Source: Cephalopachus bancanus (lineage: Eukaryota; Chordata; Mammalia; Primates; Tarsiidae). Taken from it: a DNA stretch of 64,000 bases. The stretch lies in NCBI GenBank assembly GCA_027257055.1, contig JAPVLO010000153.1:8928001-8992000 (forward strand), in the 5' to 3' direction. The notes below the pieces were generated by a model. The model saw nothing but the letters and a program-made list of their open reading frames with translations, was not told the origin of the DNA and ran no database searches. Below, piece after piece: positions 1 to 12,189 of this stretch (its first letter is position 1; each line of letters starts with the position of its first letter). The translations under genes were made by a program, and so were the position numbers.

Positions 1-425
1 TATGTTGTCTTTGTCACTATGGGAATACACATGTTGGTTTGGTAACTTCTGAGATTTTCAAATTAAAAGTAATTTCTTTCCAAGGCAAGGTGATGAGTTT
101 CGGAAGCACAGCTCTATCACACAACTCACCACTCACATATCTTTTTACAATACCATTGGCTCTTACCTTTCAGGCTATGAGGTTCTACCTGTGGTACTCC
201 TGAAGGCACACAAGATGGGGTAGGTGACTCTTCAAGATCTCCAGGCTCTGTGCCTCTAGAACATCCTGTTCACAATTTTTAAAAATAAGATGCTGCCATC
301 CTTATAACATGCTACTAGTTTCCCACTGGACCCCAAATTCTCTGTCACTAACTGAAGTATAATGTCGCATACATCAGGCTGACTAATATTTTGATGCGAG
401 TTGAGGGAAAGGAAGAAAGGTTATA

Positions 426-742
426 GGCAACGATTCTTTTTTTTTTTTTTTGAGTTGGAGTCTCACTCTGTCATCTAGACTGGAGTGCAGTGGCCGCTCC
501 CGGCAACCGCAGCCTCGACCTGCTGGGCTCCGGCGATCCTTCCACCTCAGCCTTCCGAGTAGCCAGAATTACAGGCGTGCACTACCATGCCCGGCTGATT
601 TTTTGATTTATTGTAGAGATGAGGTCTTGCCAAGTTGCCCAGGTGGGTCTCGAACCCGCGGGCTCAGGCAATTCACTCACCTCAGCCTCCCAAAGTACGG
701 GATTACAGGCTGAGCCACCGAGCCCGGCTGGCAACGATTCTT
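426..742 (-). mobile_element. Young lineage-specific Alu, full dimer, with 13-bp target duplications
   Basis: A complete Alu in reverse orientation: the T stretch is the complement of its A tail, and the body at 439-729 ends in the complement of 'agccgggctcggtggc'. It is flanked by perfect 13-bp direct repeats (ggcaacgattctt, 426-438 and 730-742), the target-site duplication of L1-driven retroposition. It carries the window's young-Alu signature ('tttgatttattgtagagatg'). The open frame across it at 450-713 is Alu sequence, not a gene. Confidence 0.95.
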
Positions 743-2009
743 AATATAGGATAGTTCTGAAGAGTGTGGTGGTCCTTTCCCGTCCTTCCTCAGCAGAGAG
801 TGGTAGAGTGTCAATGCCAACTGGCTCACACCAAAGCATCTCAGCTCTTGGTCTTATCACCACCATCTGGGTTTGCCATATTCCTACTGAAGCAATATGA
901 AGAGTTCAATTTAATAGGCCTAAGAAATTCACCCACCGTAACAAATCTTTCTTATTGGCCAGTCCCTTGTAATGAACTAGAATTTTTGTGTTTGTGTGTA
1001 TGTCAGATAAGTCTTCCTTTAAAGAGTTAAAATAGGCTTAAATCTAATTTATTAGTATAAGAAATCAGGATAATGGTTTCCTTTGGGGGATGTTATTGAT
1101 CTCCAGGGGGACCAGGAAGTCTCTAGGCTGCTGGTGATGCTCTATTTCTGCATCTGGATGTTCCTTTTATAAAAAATTTATGAGCATTTGCAGGTATGAT
1201 TTGCATGTCTCTCTGTTTGTAATGCTCCCAAATAAAGTCTATTTAAAACAATGTTTAGAAGATCACCTTGGGAAGCATTTAGAAATATTTATAACTTAGT
1301 TAAAACAAGTAGGTGAGTTTATTTCCAAAAGAGAGTTAGCAGCATGCAGAGACTCCTAGTTACTGGGAAGCAGAATAGATGACAGAGGAGACAAAGGGGC
1401 ACATTTGTCTTCTTTGAGCTTTAGCTTGGGGCTCATTCTGACCAGGTTGTTCTGAAAACCTAGTATAAGTCCTCACTACATTGGACACTTTTTCTTCAAT
1501 TCCATTCCCACTCTCTCTTTTTTTTTTAATGTAAGAGAAGTAAACAGGTTTCAGGGAACACTGAAGTGGAGAGTGCTTTCTTTGGTTCAAGTCCAGAACT
1601 GGTAACAAGAGAAGGTGATTCTCTTGGGCAGTTAGCTTCAGGGAGAGTGTGGGGCTGGCCCTTCATTTGGAAATTATTTCTTCCAGCTTGACCTGGCTCC
1701 GGGTACACCAGAAGAGACCAATAAACCAGGCCACTTGCCTAACAGATTATAGCTCTGTGTTTATGTGTTGAGAGAGAGAAGAGGTGCAGAGCTCAGCTGG
1801 GAACTCCCCCACCTCACTTTCCCCACCAACCAGCCCATGCCCCTTTATCCCCTCTCCTGCCGGTTCCCTTCTCCAAGATACACACATGGGGTTCTGGGGC
1901 CAGCCATCCTACTTGCATGCAAGCAGATCTCCTGCTTCTCTTGCTGAGGAAATTATGTCAGATATAGCCACTACTGGAATTGGTAGTTAAAGTATTGCAT
2001 GGTGCTTTT

Positions 2010-2135
2010 CCGAACTTCATCTCATTCAATTCTCCTAAGAGCCTTATGAGGGACTAGGCATTACTCACTTTTATAGTTGAGGACATTGTGGTTCAAAAAT
2101 TTTGTGTGATCCATTCACAATCACATAGCTATACT
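2010..2135 (-). repeat. MIR fragment
   Basis: Recognised by the reverse-complement MIR core: 'catctcattcaattctcc', then a 'cttttatagttgaggac' segment and a trailing 'cacatagct'. Diverged, as expected of a mammal-wide SINE. Non-coding. Confidence 0.7.
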
Positions 2136-2534
2136 TAGGGCTCCCAATAAAGTGTTCTTTTTTATTGTCCCCATTATTAAAGATGTTTTAAGGTAGGCAA
2201 TCAAAATGGAAAGTCAATTGTGAGATTTAGGTAAGATCTGGTTATATTACTTGCTATAATGAAGCAAACATTTTGGAAAGACATCCAAGTCTAGGTTTTC
2301 ATTCTTTGATGGTCTAGTCTTTAGACTCATTTGCAGAGCAGAGCAGCCCTGGTTACTGAGGAATGGTGAGGGAGTTTAAACTTTGAAGCCTTTTGCAGTT
2401 TCCCCAAGCCTTCAGTGTTTCCAAGTTTAGTTTTCCAAATTTAACATTTGTTGAACTGCTATATTGACTTTGGAGACCCTAATACAATAAAATGACATAA
2501 AAGCAGAGATCTGGAAAGCCTAATGATAGGTGAG

Positions 2535-2740
2535 GTTAGGAGCCAGGCCCTTTTCTAAGAGCTTTGCATATGTTAACTCATTTAGTCTTCATGGCAACCC
2601 TTGACTATCCTATTTTTCAGCTGAGGGTTTCAAAACTGAGCAAGTCATTTGCCCACAGTTGCAGAGCTAATAAGTGGAGGAGCCAGTTAACTTGAACCCA
2701 GTTTAATTCCAGAGTGTGAGCTCCTGATCATTTCAATGTG
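2535..2740 (-). repeat. MIR
   Basis: Reverse-orientation MIR with the usual order of landmarks: 'taactcatttagtcttcat', then 'agctgagggtttcaaaactg', then 'gcagagctaataagtgg', and a 'cttgaaccca' segment. Typical old diverged copy. Confidence 0.8.
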
Positions 2741-3548
2741 ATGTCCCAAGCAATCTGTCTGGGTTAAGTTTTTTGTTTCCCAGATACAGCATTGAGATTC
2801 TGAGAATTAAATCCACTCTAAGAGATCACTGGCAAAGAAGTTCCCTAAGCATCTAAAATGAGCACTAAGAAATTTTCCTAAAGGAACAAGAGAGTTGTAG
2901 ATTATACCACTTCTAGACCTGACCGCTAAAAGGAGTTACTCTGACCAGTGACCACCAGTAATCACTGATTCTGATATCTGTGAAATGACATTGTCTACTT
3001 TTCCCTAGAAACTGACAGATTGCTTTGCACTGTTATCCCCCGAACTCAGTCTCAGGTCAAAGACTTAGTGTTATGTTTCTTTGTTTTCTTGAGTGAAGAA
3101 TGACTTTAAACACTTTCAGTCAAACAGCTGTACATGTTCCACATGTTGTCAGTGGAATGTGGGGCATAGGTACCAACTCCATAACAGGACAACTGAGAAG
3201 CACTGGCTCCTAATTTGAGATCTGTCGCTACCCAGCAATGGGCTTTAGGGGGATCCACAAACCTGAAAACTTGTAGGCTACATTTTGGTTACATGTATAT
3301 ATGCAAACCGTTTTCTTTAGAGTCCCAAAGTGATCCATGACCCTCAAACATTTAATAACCATGACTATATGGATATTTTATTAAATTATTTGTGTGTAGC
3401 TCTTCTGTGAGATCAAACGATAGTCTATGAAAGTACTGGGTTTAAGGATTTCAGAGATCATCATGATCTATAGAATTTTTTACTTTACTAATTTTTTTCC
3501 ATAGATCGAGTTGATTCAAGTGAAGCTTCTTATTGAATGTATTTACAG

Positions 3549-3699
3549 ACTGGATTTTTCCATCTTCCCCATGGAGACTTTTTCATTGAGCCCGTGAAGA
3601 AGCATCCGCTGGCTGAGGGAGGGTACCACCCACACATCGTTTATGGGAGACAGAGGTGGAGAGTTCCAGAGATGGAGGAGCCAACCTGCGGATTAAAGG
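3549..3699 (+). CDS. ADAMTS12: ADAMTS12 coding exon (prodomain), probably exon 3
   Basis: ADAMTS12 is a secreted zinc metalloprotease of the extracellular matrix with thrombospondin repeats. This exon encodes part of the N-terminal prodomain that keeps the protease latent. The 151-bp exon is open for 50 codons plus one base. It contains [20 protein letters not shown] and then PTCGLK, nearly the human ADAMTS12 prodomain sequence as I remember it (roughly residues 165-213). The Cys in PTCG (exon residue 47) is the likely cysteine-switch residue. Boundaries: AG acceptor at 3547-3548; donor GT at 3700-3701 (AAGG|gtattg). Ending after the first base of a codon fits the GAC (Asp) that follows in human. 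Oddities: human Arg-Arg-Gln-Lys-Val is here Gly-Arg-Gln-Arg-Trp-Arg-Val, so two extra codons lie within 3654-3662 and one Arg is lost at 3645-3647. With no stop or frameshift and intact splice dinucleotides, a live exon is more likely than a pseudogene. Human coordinates are from memory. Confidence 0.88.
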
Positions 3700-3705
3700 G
3701 TATTG

Positions 3706-6700
3706 TGACTCAAATGTCCTCACAGCTTCAGGAGGTTTTTTTGTTCTTTTAATTGTTTTACTAAAACATGATCTATTCTTATTCAAGTCTGTTACCTCTG
3801 TATTCTGTTTCCAGCAAGTATGCACCCTTGTGTAAATTATTTCACTTGTCTGTAGTCAAATGTCTTCATATTCTTAATGGGAAGGAGGGAAAAAGCATCT
3901 TTGCCACATTAGTTGATGATACTCATAAGATGTTCATAATAGTGAAGTGTTCTTTTTTAAACTCTTCTGACTATCCTAGAAGAAAATATAGACATCATGA
4001 TTTTCAATATTAGCAGTGTTATAATACATTAGTGTGGAATATTATCAGACAGCTCATCACATCTGCATATGGGAGGAAGATTTACATGTTGATGATGCTG
4101 ACAATAATGTGTGAAGAGAAACTGAAAAAAATATCAACGCACTGTCAGATGATACATTTTCAGGAAAGCTTCTTTTGGCTGCATGGTGTTGTTTTTATAA
4201 TTTGATGAACTGCTTCTCTTGGCCTTGTCATAAACAGTTGTAGGACTTTTTCAGAAAGAAACTGACCCAAGTTATTTCTTTGCAACTCCTATATTTTAAA
4301 GAATGTGTAGGAGACTATGTAGAAAGGACCATTGGAAATTGGAACATTTTCTTTTTCTTAATTTTCACTTTAGAGTTGTGCAGTACAAGTGAGGATTGAT
4401 TACATAAGTAGGTTGCATGAAGGAGTAGTTTGGGCTTCTAGCTGATCCTTTCTCCCCCAGTTGTGGACCAGGTACCCAATGTGAAACTATGTGCCCTCCT
4501 CCCTCCTATCTCCCTTCCTCCCCTATCAGTGACCAGGGTCTGCCTGTCCCACTCTTGTGCCCTGTGACCAGTGATGAGGGTTGCTTATACGCAAGAACGT
4601 GCAGTATTCAGTTCATTGTTTCTGTGATAGTTCACGTAGTATAATGGGACGTTAGTTTATATACTGTATAGTTTCTCCTTTCTTCAGAGGAATAAAAATG
4701 CCTGAGGGACCATTAACAAGAAGTGTCTATAATATTACTTATGTGTCTTACAAATTTGGAAGCCCTGGACCTCAAAGGGAAAATGGATGATGAGGGAGCT
4801 AGGGAAGGTGGATCCTGATAAGAGTTGGGGGGACTTGGAACTTGAACTTTGCAAATGGGAGAATAAAAAGGGCAAGTGAGCAAGTAACTTCTCTGTAGAC
4901 TTCACCCGGGTCCCAGGCTAGATGACAAATTTCCTGGGAGTTTCTTCTATAGTCTTAGGAGATATGTAAGCAATAATAAACGTTTGAGTCTAAAATGTAT
5001 TCTGTACACAAAAAAAGACAGTTGCTTTAAGTTCTCAACTCTAGCAAGCTATTGTAACTTTTTCTAAATTAGATAACTTAGTGTCTTCTAACAAGTACCA
5101 AAAAGGGATGAGATACATCATCTGACTGATTTGATAAATGAAGATACCAATACAGATATTAGTCTCAATGTGAATTTGTAGGACTCTCTGTTTGTCACTG
5201 ATCCAATCACCTGAGTATTTGTGATTTGAAGTCTTTTAGATCACTAGGTCTTCAATATGGCAGAGAGAGTTACTAGGGCAGTGAATGAATTTGACTGGAC
5301 ATTTGCTCCTGCAGGCATCATTGCTCTGTGAAACTAATTAGACTATTTCTCATTCCATTAAATTGAGAATTTTCAAAAGCATCAAGGTAGTTAGTGTCAG
5401 AATATAGCCAAGTTCACAAGTCAAAGTTCTATTCTACCTCAAGCTTTATATTGCCTCATGTTTATTCTTTAAGTTTTCCTTGAATATAAATCTTGTTTTG
5501 TTAGCCATTTCTACAAGACTTATTAGAATAGGAAACGCCCTATCCCAATAGCATGCAGCAGAGATGTTAGGTGCAAAGTAGGAATTCAGTAAATCATGGA
5601 AGCAAAACTAACAGAGTATTTTACAGGCAAGAAGATGAAACTAAAGTGTGCACTGGTAACTAATCTAATCTATATGACACTGATGGAAAGAAAAAAAGAA
5701 ATGTGTCTTTTCTAGATATTGAGGAAGCATCAATTGTTTGTGACTCTTTCTTTTCCTAAGACAATAAGTTTGATGCAATGTTTAAACAGTAGCTAGCGAT
5801 TTAAGAGTAGCTAATGTGCGTGTGAAATTCTTATACTATACATGACATTTAGAATTTTAAAATCTTGCTATAGTGAACTGCACTTGGTCTTGCTGAACCA
5901 GGTGATTGCAGTGTTCTTTTACCATGTTACCCTGCAGAGTTGATGGGATTAGTTGGCAGTAGTGGTGTTATTAGTCAACATTAAACTATGCTGCATGCTT
6001 AGGTCAGTTGATGTTGCCAGGTTGAATTACTGTGATTATATATTTTTTAATCACCTTTACTGCATGTAAAGCATTCTGCTTTTGTAATGTTCAAAGCAGG
6101 AGCACCCTAAATATTGAAAAAAGATGTACTCTAAAAGTAAATCTTTTCTCTCTTGAAGAGAGAAAATATATCAATTCATTTCTCCTAAAATCTGTACCTT
6201 CACTTAATTTTATTTCCTACATAGAAAAGTGCCAGGAATTTCACAATATGTCCCTTATCAATATGGCTCAATTCCTTCTTTTAGGAATTAACATGATGCT
6301 GTTTTATTTTTGATTTGATCAATTTTAACTGTATTTCCTTAACCTATTATGCTAGTTTTATTTGCTTTCCTGAGTTTTATGTTAGCTGACCCCTGATGAA
6401 GTTCTTGTTTTCTCTAAGATCAACTTTCTGGAATCTATGGTAAACAATGGGAACATACAGTTTGTCTGAATCTAATCTAGAGCAAGTTTTAAAACCTCAT
6501 TCTATCAACAATGATGTGCTTCTTTCTACCAGGCTTTTTTGTGCGACCATGTTCACACTAAAACTTGAGTGGCATTAGATGGAAGTATGTGGGGGAACTT
6601 TGGTTTCAGAAAGCTGAGGGAGAGGAGGTACCACTAGTCAGAAAAATCAGATGACAACAGCTACTGGATCATCTATGGCAGAAAGGAGTCCTGGAAGGTG

Positions 6701-6760
6701 AGGTCAAAGTCTGGAATTTCATGCATCAGGACTCTAGGCTAGAAACACACGGTCTGGTTT
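3706..6760. other. Unique intronic sequence, nothing recognised
   Basis: AT-rich sequence with no repeat family, RNA gene or exon that I can support. A near-perfect 23-bp palindrome (ttttctctctt / aagagagaaaa) sits at 6144-6166. The open frames at 3768-4013 and 6032-6313 have no family resemblance. Confidence 0.5.
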
Positions 6761-6764
6761 GTGT

Positions 6765-6880
6765 GTTGTTCATTCATTCAACAAGTATGTTTTGGGTATT
6801 TTCTTTGTGCTGAGTGCTTTCCTAGGTTCTTTGGATACAACTGTGAATAGGATATAGTTCTTGGTCTGAATCGCTGACAG
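6765..6880 (+). repeat. L2-like fragment
   Basis: 'cattcattcaacaagtatgt' followed by 'tgtgctgagtgctttcctag' and 'ggatacaactgtgaatagg' is the order found in L2 3' segments (ageing consensus: body of 'ctgtgctaggc...ggatacag...gtgaa'). Highly diverged. Confidence 0.5.
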
Positions 6881-7024
6881 CTTGAATATAGGACATGGGT
6901 ATGTAGGGATCTAGTCCTAGATTTATCTTTATAGTATATGGTAAGACCCAGAAGAAATATGGAATCTTAATAGATGTTTTGGGCTTTTTGTTACACCACA
7001 TTATGTTTGTGCTAGAACATGTAG

Positions 7025-7435
7025 CTATAATTTATTCATCTTCTCTTCTGCAGTCTCCATTATGTGAATCTTCTGCACTTGATCCAATCTTCTGTAAGTG
7101 GGTCTGAACTGTTTCCAGGCTTGGTCTATTATACGTTGTGTTGAAAAGTCCATTCTTGTCAATGTTTTCTAGTACACAGGTTCATAGGGTGTTTAAGGTT
7201 TCTTAGTTACACATTCACAGGAATGTGGAATGAAATCTATAAAGCATAGAATATATACATCTATGATTTTACCAGGTAATGCCAAATTGCATTCCAAAGT
7301 TGATGTTCAAGAGCAATGAATGAGAGTTCCCATTTTCCCATATTCTGTCTACTACTTGCTATTCTCACTTTTAAATTTTTGTCAGTGAGGTAGATATGAA
7401 GTGGTGTCTCATTATGCTTAATGTTAGAGTTATAA
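7025..7435 (-). mobile_element. Old L1 (L1M) fragment
   Basis: Reverse-orientation ancient L1 3' region. Landmarks are 'gccaaattgcattccaaag', 'gaatgagagttcccatttt', and 'gtggtgtctcattatgctt', which follow the ORF2-to-3'UTR order seen in many L1M copies. No intact reading frame. Confidence 0.6.
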
Positions 7436-7679
7436 ATATTCTGTTATGAACTTGGTCCTTAAATCTATTGTTTGTGGCTATAGATTCTCACTTATAGTTT
7501 TTTGTCCTGTGTCCAGAGTCAAGGCTCACAAAGTCAAGTTTGGTTTGATTACTTTGCTTTCTGGTTATTTTTTCACTTAGTCTTTAAACTGATTTTTCAC
7601 CTGTGTGGGTCTTAAACTTGTCTCTTTTCCCCAGAGCAAAAGTAGGATGTAGTAGATGCCCCAGATTAGCTGTTAGTGC

Positions 7680-8095
7680 CATGTATCAGTCAGAATTCAA
7701 CCAGAGAAGCAAAACCAGTAGGAAATATGTATTAAGAGGTTAATTGCAAAAAATTGGGTCATGCAACAGTGGAGGCTGGCTAGGTAAGTATGAAATCCAT
7801 GGACAGGTCGTCTGAAGGGGCAGACTAGAACTCTCAGGCATAGGCTGTTCACAGGCAGAATTTCTTCTTCTGAAAAAGCCTTAACTTGGCTTTCAACTCA
7901 GATATGCCTTTCAACTGTTTAAATTTGGCCTACCAGATTATAGAGAGTAATCTTATTTAGATATATGCCCACACATATATAGGAACTCTCACATAGAGAA
8001 GGAGCTCCCAAAAATTGGTTAGGCAAGTGTAAAATCCATGGGCAGTCCTTCTGAAAGGGCAAGCTAGAACTCTTAGGCACAGATTATATATATAA
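7680..8095. repeat. Interspersed repeat of unassigned family with an internal partial duplication
   Basis: 'tcagtcagaattcaaccaga' starts a block resembling a common mammalian repeat whose name I cannot assign with confidence. Within it, 7770-7840 ('aaatccatggacaggtc', 'gcagactagaactctcagg') recurs diverged at 8025-8085 ('aaatccatgggcagtcc', 'gcaagctagaactcttagg'). Non-coding. Confidence 0.5.
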
Positions 8096-8099
8096 TCTG

Positions 8100-8955
8100 C
8101 AGTCTGTTTTAAGAGCTAGTGGGAATATTGGTGAAGTGCTTCAAGCTTTCACTAATGAGAAGGATGAGAAGACTCATGGTTTTGCTTGCTTCATAAAATT
8201 TAAGACCAAGACTTTAGAAACTTAGAGTGCCAGAGGACTTAGCACAGTTGCTCTATAGTTCTGAGATACTCATTTATCCGGTTAAGAGCCTGTTTTCATT
8301 AACCAGACCTCACAATGATAATTCTTTCTTTATGTTTCCTAAGCACTGGACAATCAGTTGCCATGTTCCTCCATTACTTCAGGTGCCTGGGTCTCCATGC
8401 CTCAATTGGGAAACAGCTCCCTAGGACAATGGCATCTGCTTGTTCGTTTTCTCTAGAATGCCCTGTTCTAAGCATGTGTTCTTAGAGTGGCCAGGGCTGC
8501 ACTGAGGTGCAGAATTGAACTTGGAGGGGCTGAGAGCACTGGGGGAGGCATTCTAGACTGGAGGGGGCCTTGGGATGAATATAGACAAAGGATCAGTTTT
8601 ACCTGACAGTTGGGTCTCTTATAGGGCAGAAAATCCTAATTCTAAAGAAGTGTCACTTGATATGTTTGCTACCTAAGCTCTACGGCACTTATCGCAACTC
8701 TGTAGAGAAATGACTAAGTGGTTCCGAACTTTGTCCTTTGTCATTCCTGTGTGGCCACCTGCCTTGGATGGAGGCAGGAGCTGACTTGTCCTATTCCCAC
8801 CAACCTTCTGGCTTCATCCTGCTGCCTTCGGGGACCTGAGAGAGCCTCTGAGCTTTCTCCCACTCCAGTATGCTCATCTTGGAGTCATCAGTGGCCCTAA
8901 CAGGAAATATATTCACCCTAAAGAAAACCCAAAACAGATAACTCAACTTCTAACT
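8100..8955. other. Unique intronic sequence, nothing recognised
   Basis: No repeat, RNA gene or exon is supported here. Short open frames at 8227-8424 and 8718-8900 show no family resemblance or splice context. Confidence 0.45.
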
Positions 8956-8959
8956 ACAA

Positions 8960-9770
8960 AGCTCTGTGTGACAAATAAACCCATAGTGTGGCTTTTCTTC
9001 TATACTCCAGGCCCCTACTCAGCCCATGTTATTACCAAGTCCTGTCTTTTCTGCCTCCTAAATAGTTTTCTAAATTGTCTGCCTCTGCCCAATGCCATGA
9101 CTCTGCTCCAGCACCTGCTACCTCTCACTTGGATAACTGCAAAAGCCTCCTCACTAGTCTCCCCACCTTTGATCTATCTTATTAGAAGTCAGAGAAGTAT
9201 TTCTAAAACACAGATCCATTCATATCTTTCCCATGTCTAAAGGCTGACAACGAACCCGTTACCCTCAGGATAGAGACCCAGCTCTTTAATAAGTTTTGGG
9301 AGCTCCTGCTCTATGTGACCCCTGCCTATTTCTCTAGTTTTATCTCATGTCACTCCAAATAGAGACTTGTGCCATCCTGAACTCATTTTTATTCCTCTAA
9401 GAAGCCTTGCTTTTTAATGCCTCTAGCCCTTGCATTTAGGTTCCTTCTGCCTCAGACTTGTTCTCTCCAAATGCTTTACTGAGCTACTTGTATTCATCCT
9501 TTAGGACTCACTCATGGCTTCTACTAGAAAGCCTTCTTAACTGCCCCTCAATCTGAGTTACATGCTCCCCTCAACCTGTGAATCTAATGCCAAATACTTT
9601 GTTCCCTACCACAGGCTTTATCACATGATGAATATGTCTATGTCCTTCTCTAGACGATAAGCTCAACAAGGACAAGAATTGTGTCTGCTTATTAAGCCCT
9701 GATGTGTCTTTAAGATCTGGCAGAGTTCCTGTTTAGGGCAGGAGCTCAGAAATGTTAAATTTATAAGTAT
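8960..9770 (+). repeat. L2 LINE, 3' part
   Basis: A long, diverged L2 3' portion: 'cctcactagtctccccacct', then 'tcatcctttaggactcact', 'agaaagccttcttaactgcc', 'tcacatgatgaatatg', and the terminal 'aagctcaacaaggacaag', in the order of the L2 ORF2 end and 3'UTR. No intact frame. L2 is extinct in primates. Confidence 0.75.
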
Positions 9771-10024
9771 TGGACTTACTGACCATTTATGATGCATTTG
9801 GTAGCTTATCGGATATTTAGGTTTTATCTATAAGAAGCCACTTTAACCCCTGAGAATACCCACACTTTCTTGAATAAATTCAGTGTATGCTTCGAATGAC
9901 TGCTAGCTGATATCTACCTCGCTTCTGAAGAGGAATGTGCAGCAGAGACAGAGATGAGGCAAAGGTTTGGACTTATGACCTGAGACTGTTGCTAAAAAAG
10001 GTACTACTGAAAACTCTTAGTTTG

Positions 10025-10230
10025 GAATAAAGCAGAGAATTTATGGATGGATGGATGAGTGGGTGGACAGACAAATCGAGAGAAAAAGAGAATGAGTGAC
10101 TTCAGTTACTCCACAGGCTTCTACACTGTGTCAGGCTCTAGGTACTCAGGATACAAGGGTGAACAAAATATTGAATCAGGCAAAACTGTAGAGATGAAGG
10201 CCTGAGAGAGCCATCAGATATGGAGGAGAA
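10025..10230 (+). repeat. ATGG-type simple repeat and L2-like fragment
   Basis: A short (ATGG)n run at about 10043-10068 is followed by 'tgtgtcaggctctaggtact' and 'ggatacaagggtgaacaaaa', a standard L2 segment. Confidence 0.55.
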
Positions 10231-10642
10231 GATGTGCTCTCTAGGTAGATGCATGAGTCTTGAAGGATAATCATGGAAGATGAGGCCTCAAGGGCCAAGT
10301 CAGTCAGCCATCCTAGCAGAATCCTGATCTCTGAACCTAGAGCTCACATCGTTTTTAGCTTCCTGTGAGCAGTGAGAGGAAAAATTTTCCTCTGTCCACT
10401 AAACAAGTCTGGTATCCTTCCAGTCTCATTTTAAATACTGCTTTCTTCCCCCATACTGGATTGTCTAGGAGAACTGATGTGTCCCTTCCTTGAGTTCATT
10501 CTGCATTTTGGTGTGGCCCCTGGTTACCTCCTACCTCCTTTTCTACTACTCTGCCCTTACCTTTCTGACTCTTTGATGTTTCTTGAAATGAGCTTACCAC
10601 GGGGTCTTTGCACTAGCTGTTTTCTTTGCCTATAATACTCTT

Positions 10643-10956
10643 CTTCCAGATTTCTTTTTTATTTTTTTGAGTTGGAGTCTCACTCTGTCACCCAGACTGG
10701 AGTGCAGTGGCCGCTCCTGGCCACCGCAACCTCGACCTGCTGGGCTCCGGCGATCCTTCCGCCTCAGCCTTCCGAGTAGCCGGAATTACAGGCATGCGCT
10801 ACCACGACCGGCTGATTTTTTGATTTATTGTAGAGATGAGGTCTCGCTGCCCAGGCGGGTCTCGAACCCGCGGGCTCAGGCAATCTACTCACCTCAGCCT
10901 CCCAAAGGCGCGGGATTACAGGCTGAGCCACCGAGCCCGGCTCTTCCAGATTTCTT
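10643..10956 (-). mobile_element. Young lineage-specific Alu with 14-bp target duplications
   Basis: Full-length Alu in reverse orientation (body 10657-10942) flanked by perfect direct repeats cttccagatttctt at 10643-10656 and 10943-10956. It is CpG-rich and close to the window's young consensus, hence probably recent. The 124-aa open frame at 10667-11041 is Alu plus flank. Confidence 0.95.
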
Positions 10957-11193
10957 AATGGCTCACTCTCCCACACTGTGTAGGTCCCTGACAAAAAATC
11001 ACCCAATCAGAGAAGTATTGCTGACATTGACCACTATCTAAGATGGTTTTTCTGCCATCACTTTGTAAATGTTTATCTTGCTTTATTTTTTTCACAGCGC
11101 TTGTTTTCGTCTGATGTTATTTTATCCATTTATTTGTTTATTGGTCTACTGTTTACCGTCCATCAACTAGAAATAAGCTCCGTGCAAGCAAAT

Positions 11194-11509
11194 ACTTCCT
11201 CGCTTTTTTTTTTTTTTTTTTTGAGTTGGAGTCTCACTCTGTCGCCCAGACTGGAGTGCAGTAGCCGCTTCCGGCCACCGCAGCCTCGCCTGCTGGGCTC
11301 CAGCGATCCTTCCGCCTCAACCTTCCGAGTAGCCGGAATTACAGGCATGCACTACCACGCCCGGCTGATTTTTTGATTTATTGTAGAGATGAGGTCTCGC
11401 TGCCCAGGCGGGTCTCGAACCCGCGGGCTCAGGCAATCCATTCACCTCAGCCTCCCAAAGGCGCGTGGTTACAGGCTGAGCCACCAAGCCCGGCTACTTC
11501 CTTGCTTTT
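11194..11509 (-). mobile_element. Young lineage-specific Alu with 14-bp target duplications
   Basis: Full dimer in reverse orientation (body 11208-11495). Flanks acttcctcgctttt and acttccttgctttt differ at one base. Same orientation as the Alu 250 bp upstream. Carries the shortened 'ggctgagccacc' A-box region. Confidence 0.95.
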
Positions 11510-12189
11510 GTTCTCTGCTTTATTGCCAAGTGCCTAGGACAGAGCCTGAACAGTAATAAGCTCCTGGCAAATGTTGAATGAAGGAATGGGTAAATAGATG
11601 AATGAGTCATAACTTCATTAGTGATTATCCTGTCAGATTTGTGTTTTATTTCCAGCACTAGGCTCATCTTTGTATTCTATCAAGTTCAGTGTGTGATATA
11701 CAGTACTTACTTGATAAATGTTTGCTGACTGATTGCATGAGTAAATGATGTGTTTGCCGTGGGGCACTGCAGTTGTGAGTACACACCTAAACACCAATCT
11801 TTCCTGGACCAGTGGTCTAAGCATTCCAGGAACACTCTGCATCCCTGAGGCAAGGCAAATGTGTCCTTTTGGCAGGAATTAATGTTAACTATGTATTTGT
11901 CCCACAACTTGATTGATGCCAATGCCTGGGAAAACAAACATTCCCACCCCCACAGAATCCCATTTCTGTGCAGCAGCTGGAAGTCTCGTAAATAACCACA
12001 AAATTGTTTCTTTACAGGGAAAGAAGTTTACTTGTTAGATTTGAAATCAAATATTTGAGGAAATTACCAATGCACTTCATGCTCTAATCCTCCCCTCCAA
12101 AGGCAGAAAAATGGATCCCTAGGGTACTTTCTAGACCAACAAGCCAAAGATCGAAAAGTTCTAGAATTTTAATTACATTGTTCTGCATG

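Larger units (their letters stand above)
1..3548 (+). other. ADAMTS12: Probable end of ADAMTS12 intron 2
   Basis: This is the sequence upstream of the only recognised exon. It ends in an AG acceptor at 3547-3548 (tgtatttacag), preceded by T-rich sequence around 3478-3502 and a pyrimidine-poor last 40 bases. Apart from the Alu and MIRs listed separately, 743-2000 and 2745-3530 hold no repeat, RNA gene or coding segment that I recognise. The preceding ADAMTS12 exon was looked for and is not here. The intron number follows from the human gene structure and is inference. Confidence 0.6.
10390..11600 (+). repeat. L2 LINE split by two Alu insertions
   Basis: L2 segments at 10390-10656, 10943-11207 and 11496-11600 read continuously once the two Alus are removed. 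Landmarks: 'ggtctttgcactagctgttt', 'tctaagatggtttttctgcc', 'gaaataagctccgtgcaag', 'tgcctaggacagagcctgaa'. The order shows L2 first, Alus later. Confidence 0.75.

Noticed and set aside
10667..11041. 124-codon open frame and similar frames at 450, 21864, 23127 and 42992 beginning MSWSLTLSPRLE or the like
   Set aside because: These are translations of reverse-orientation Alu. The same peptide recurs at every young Alu copy.
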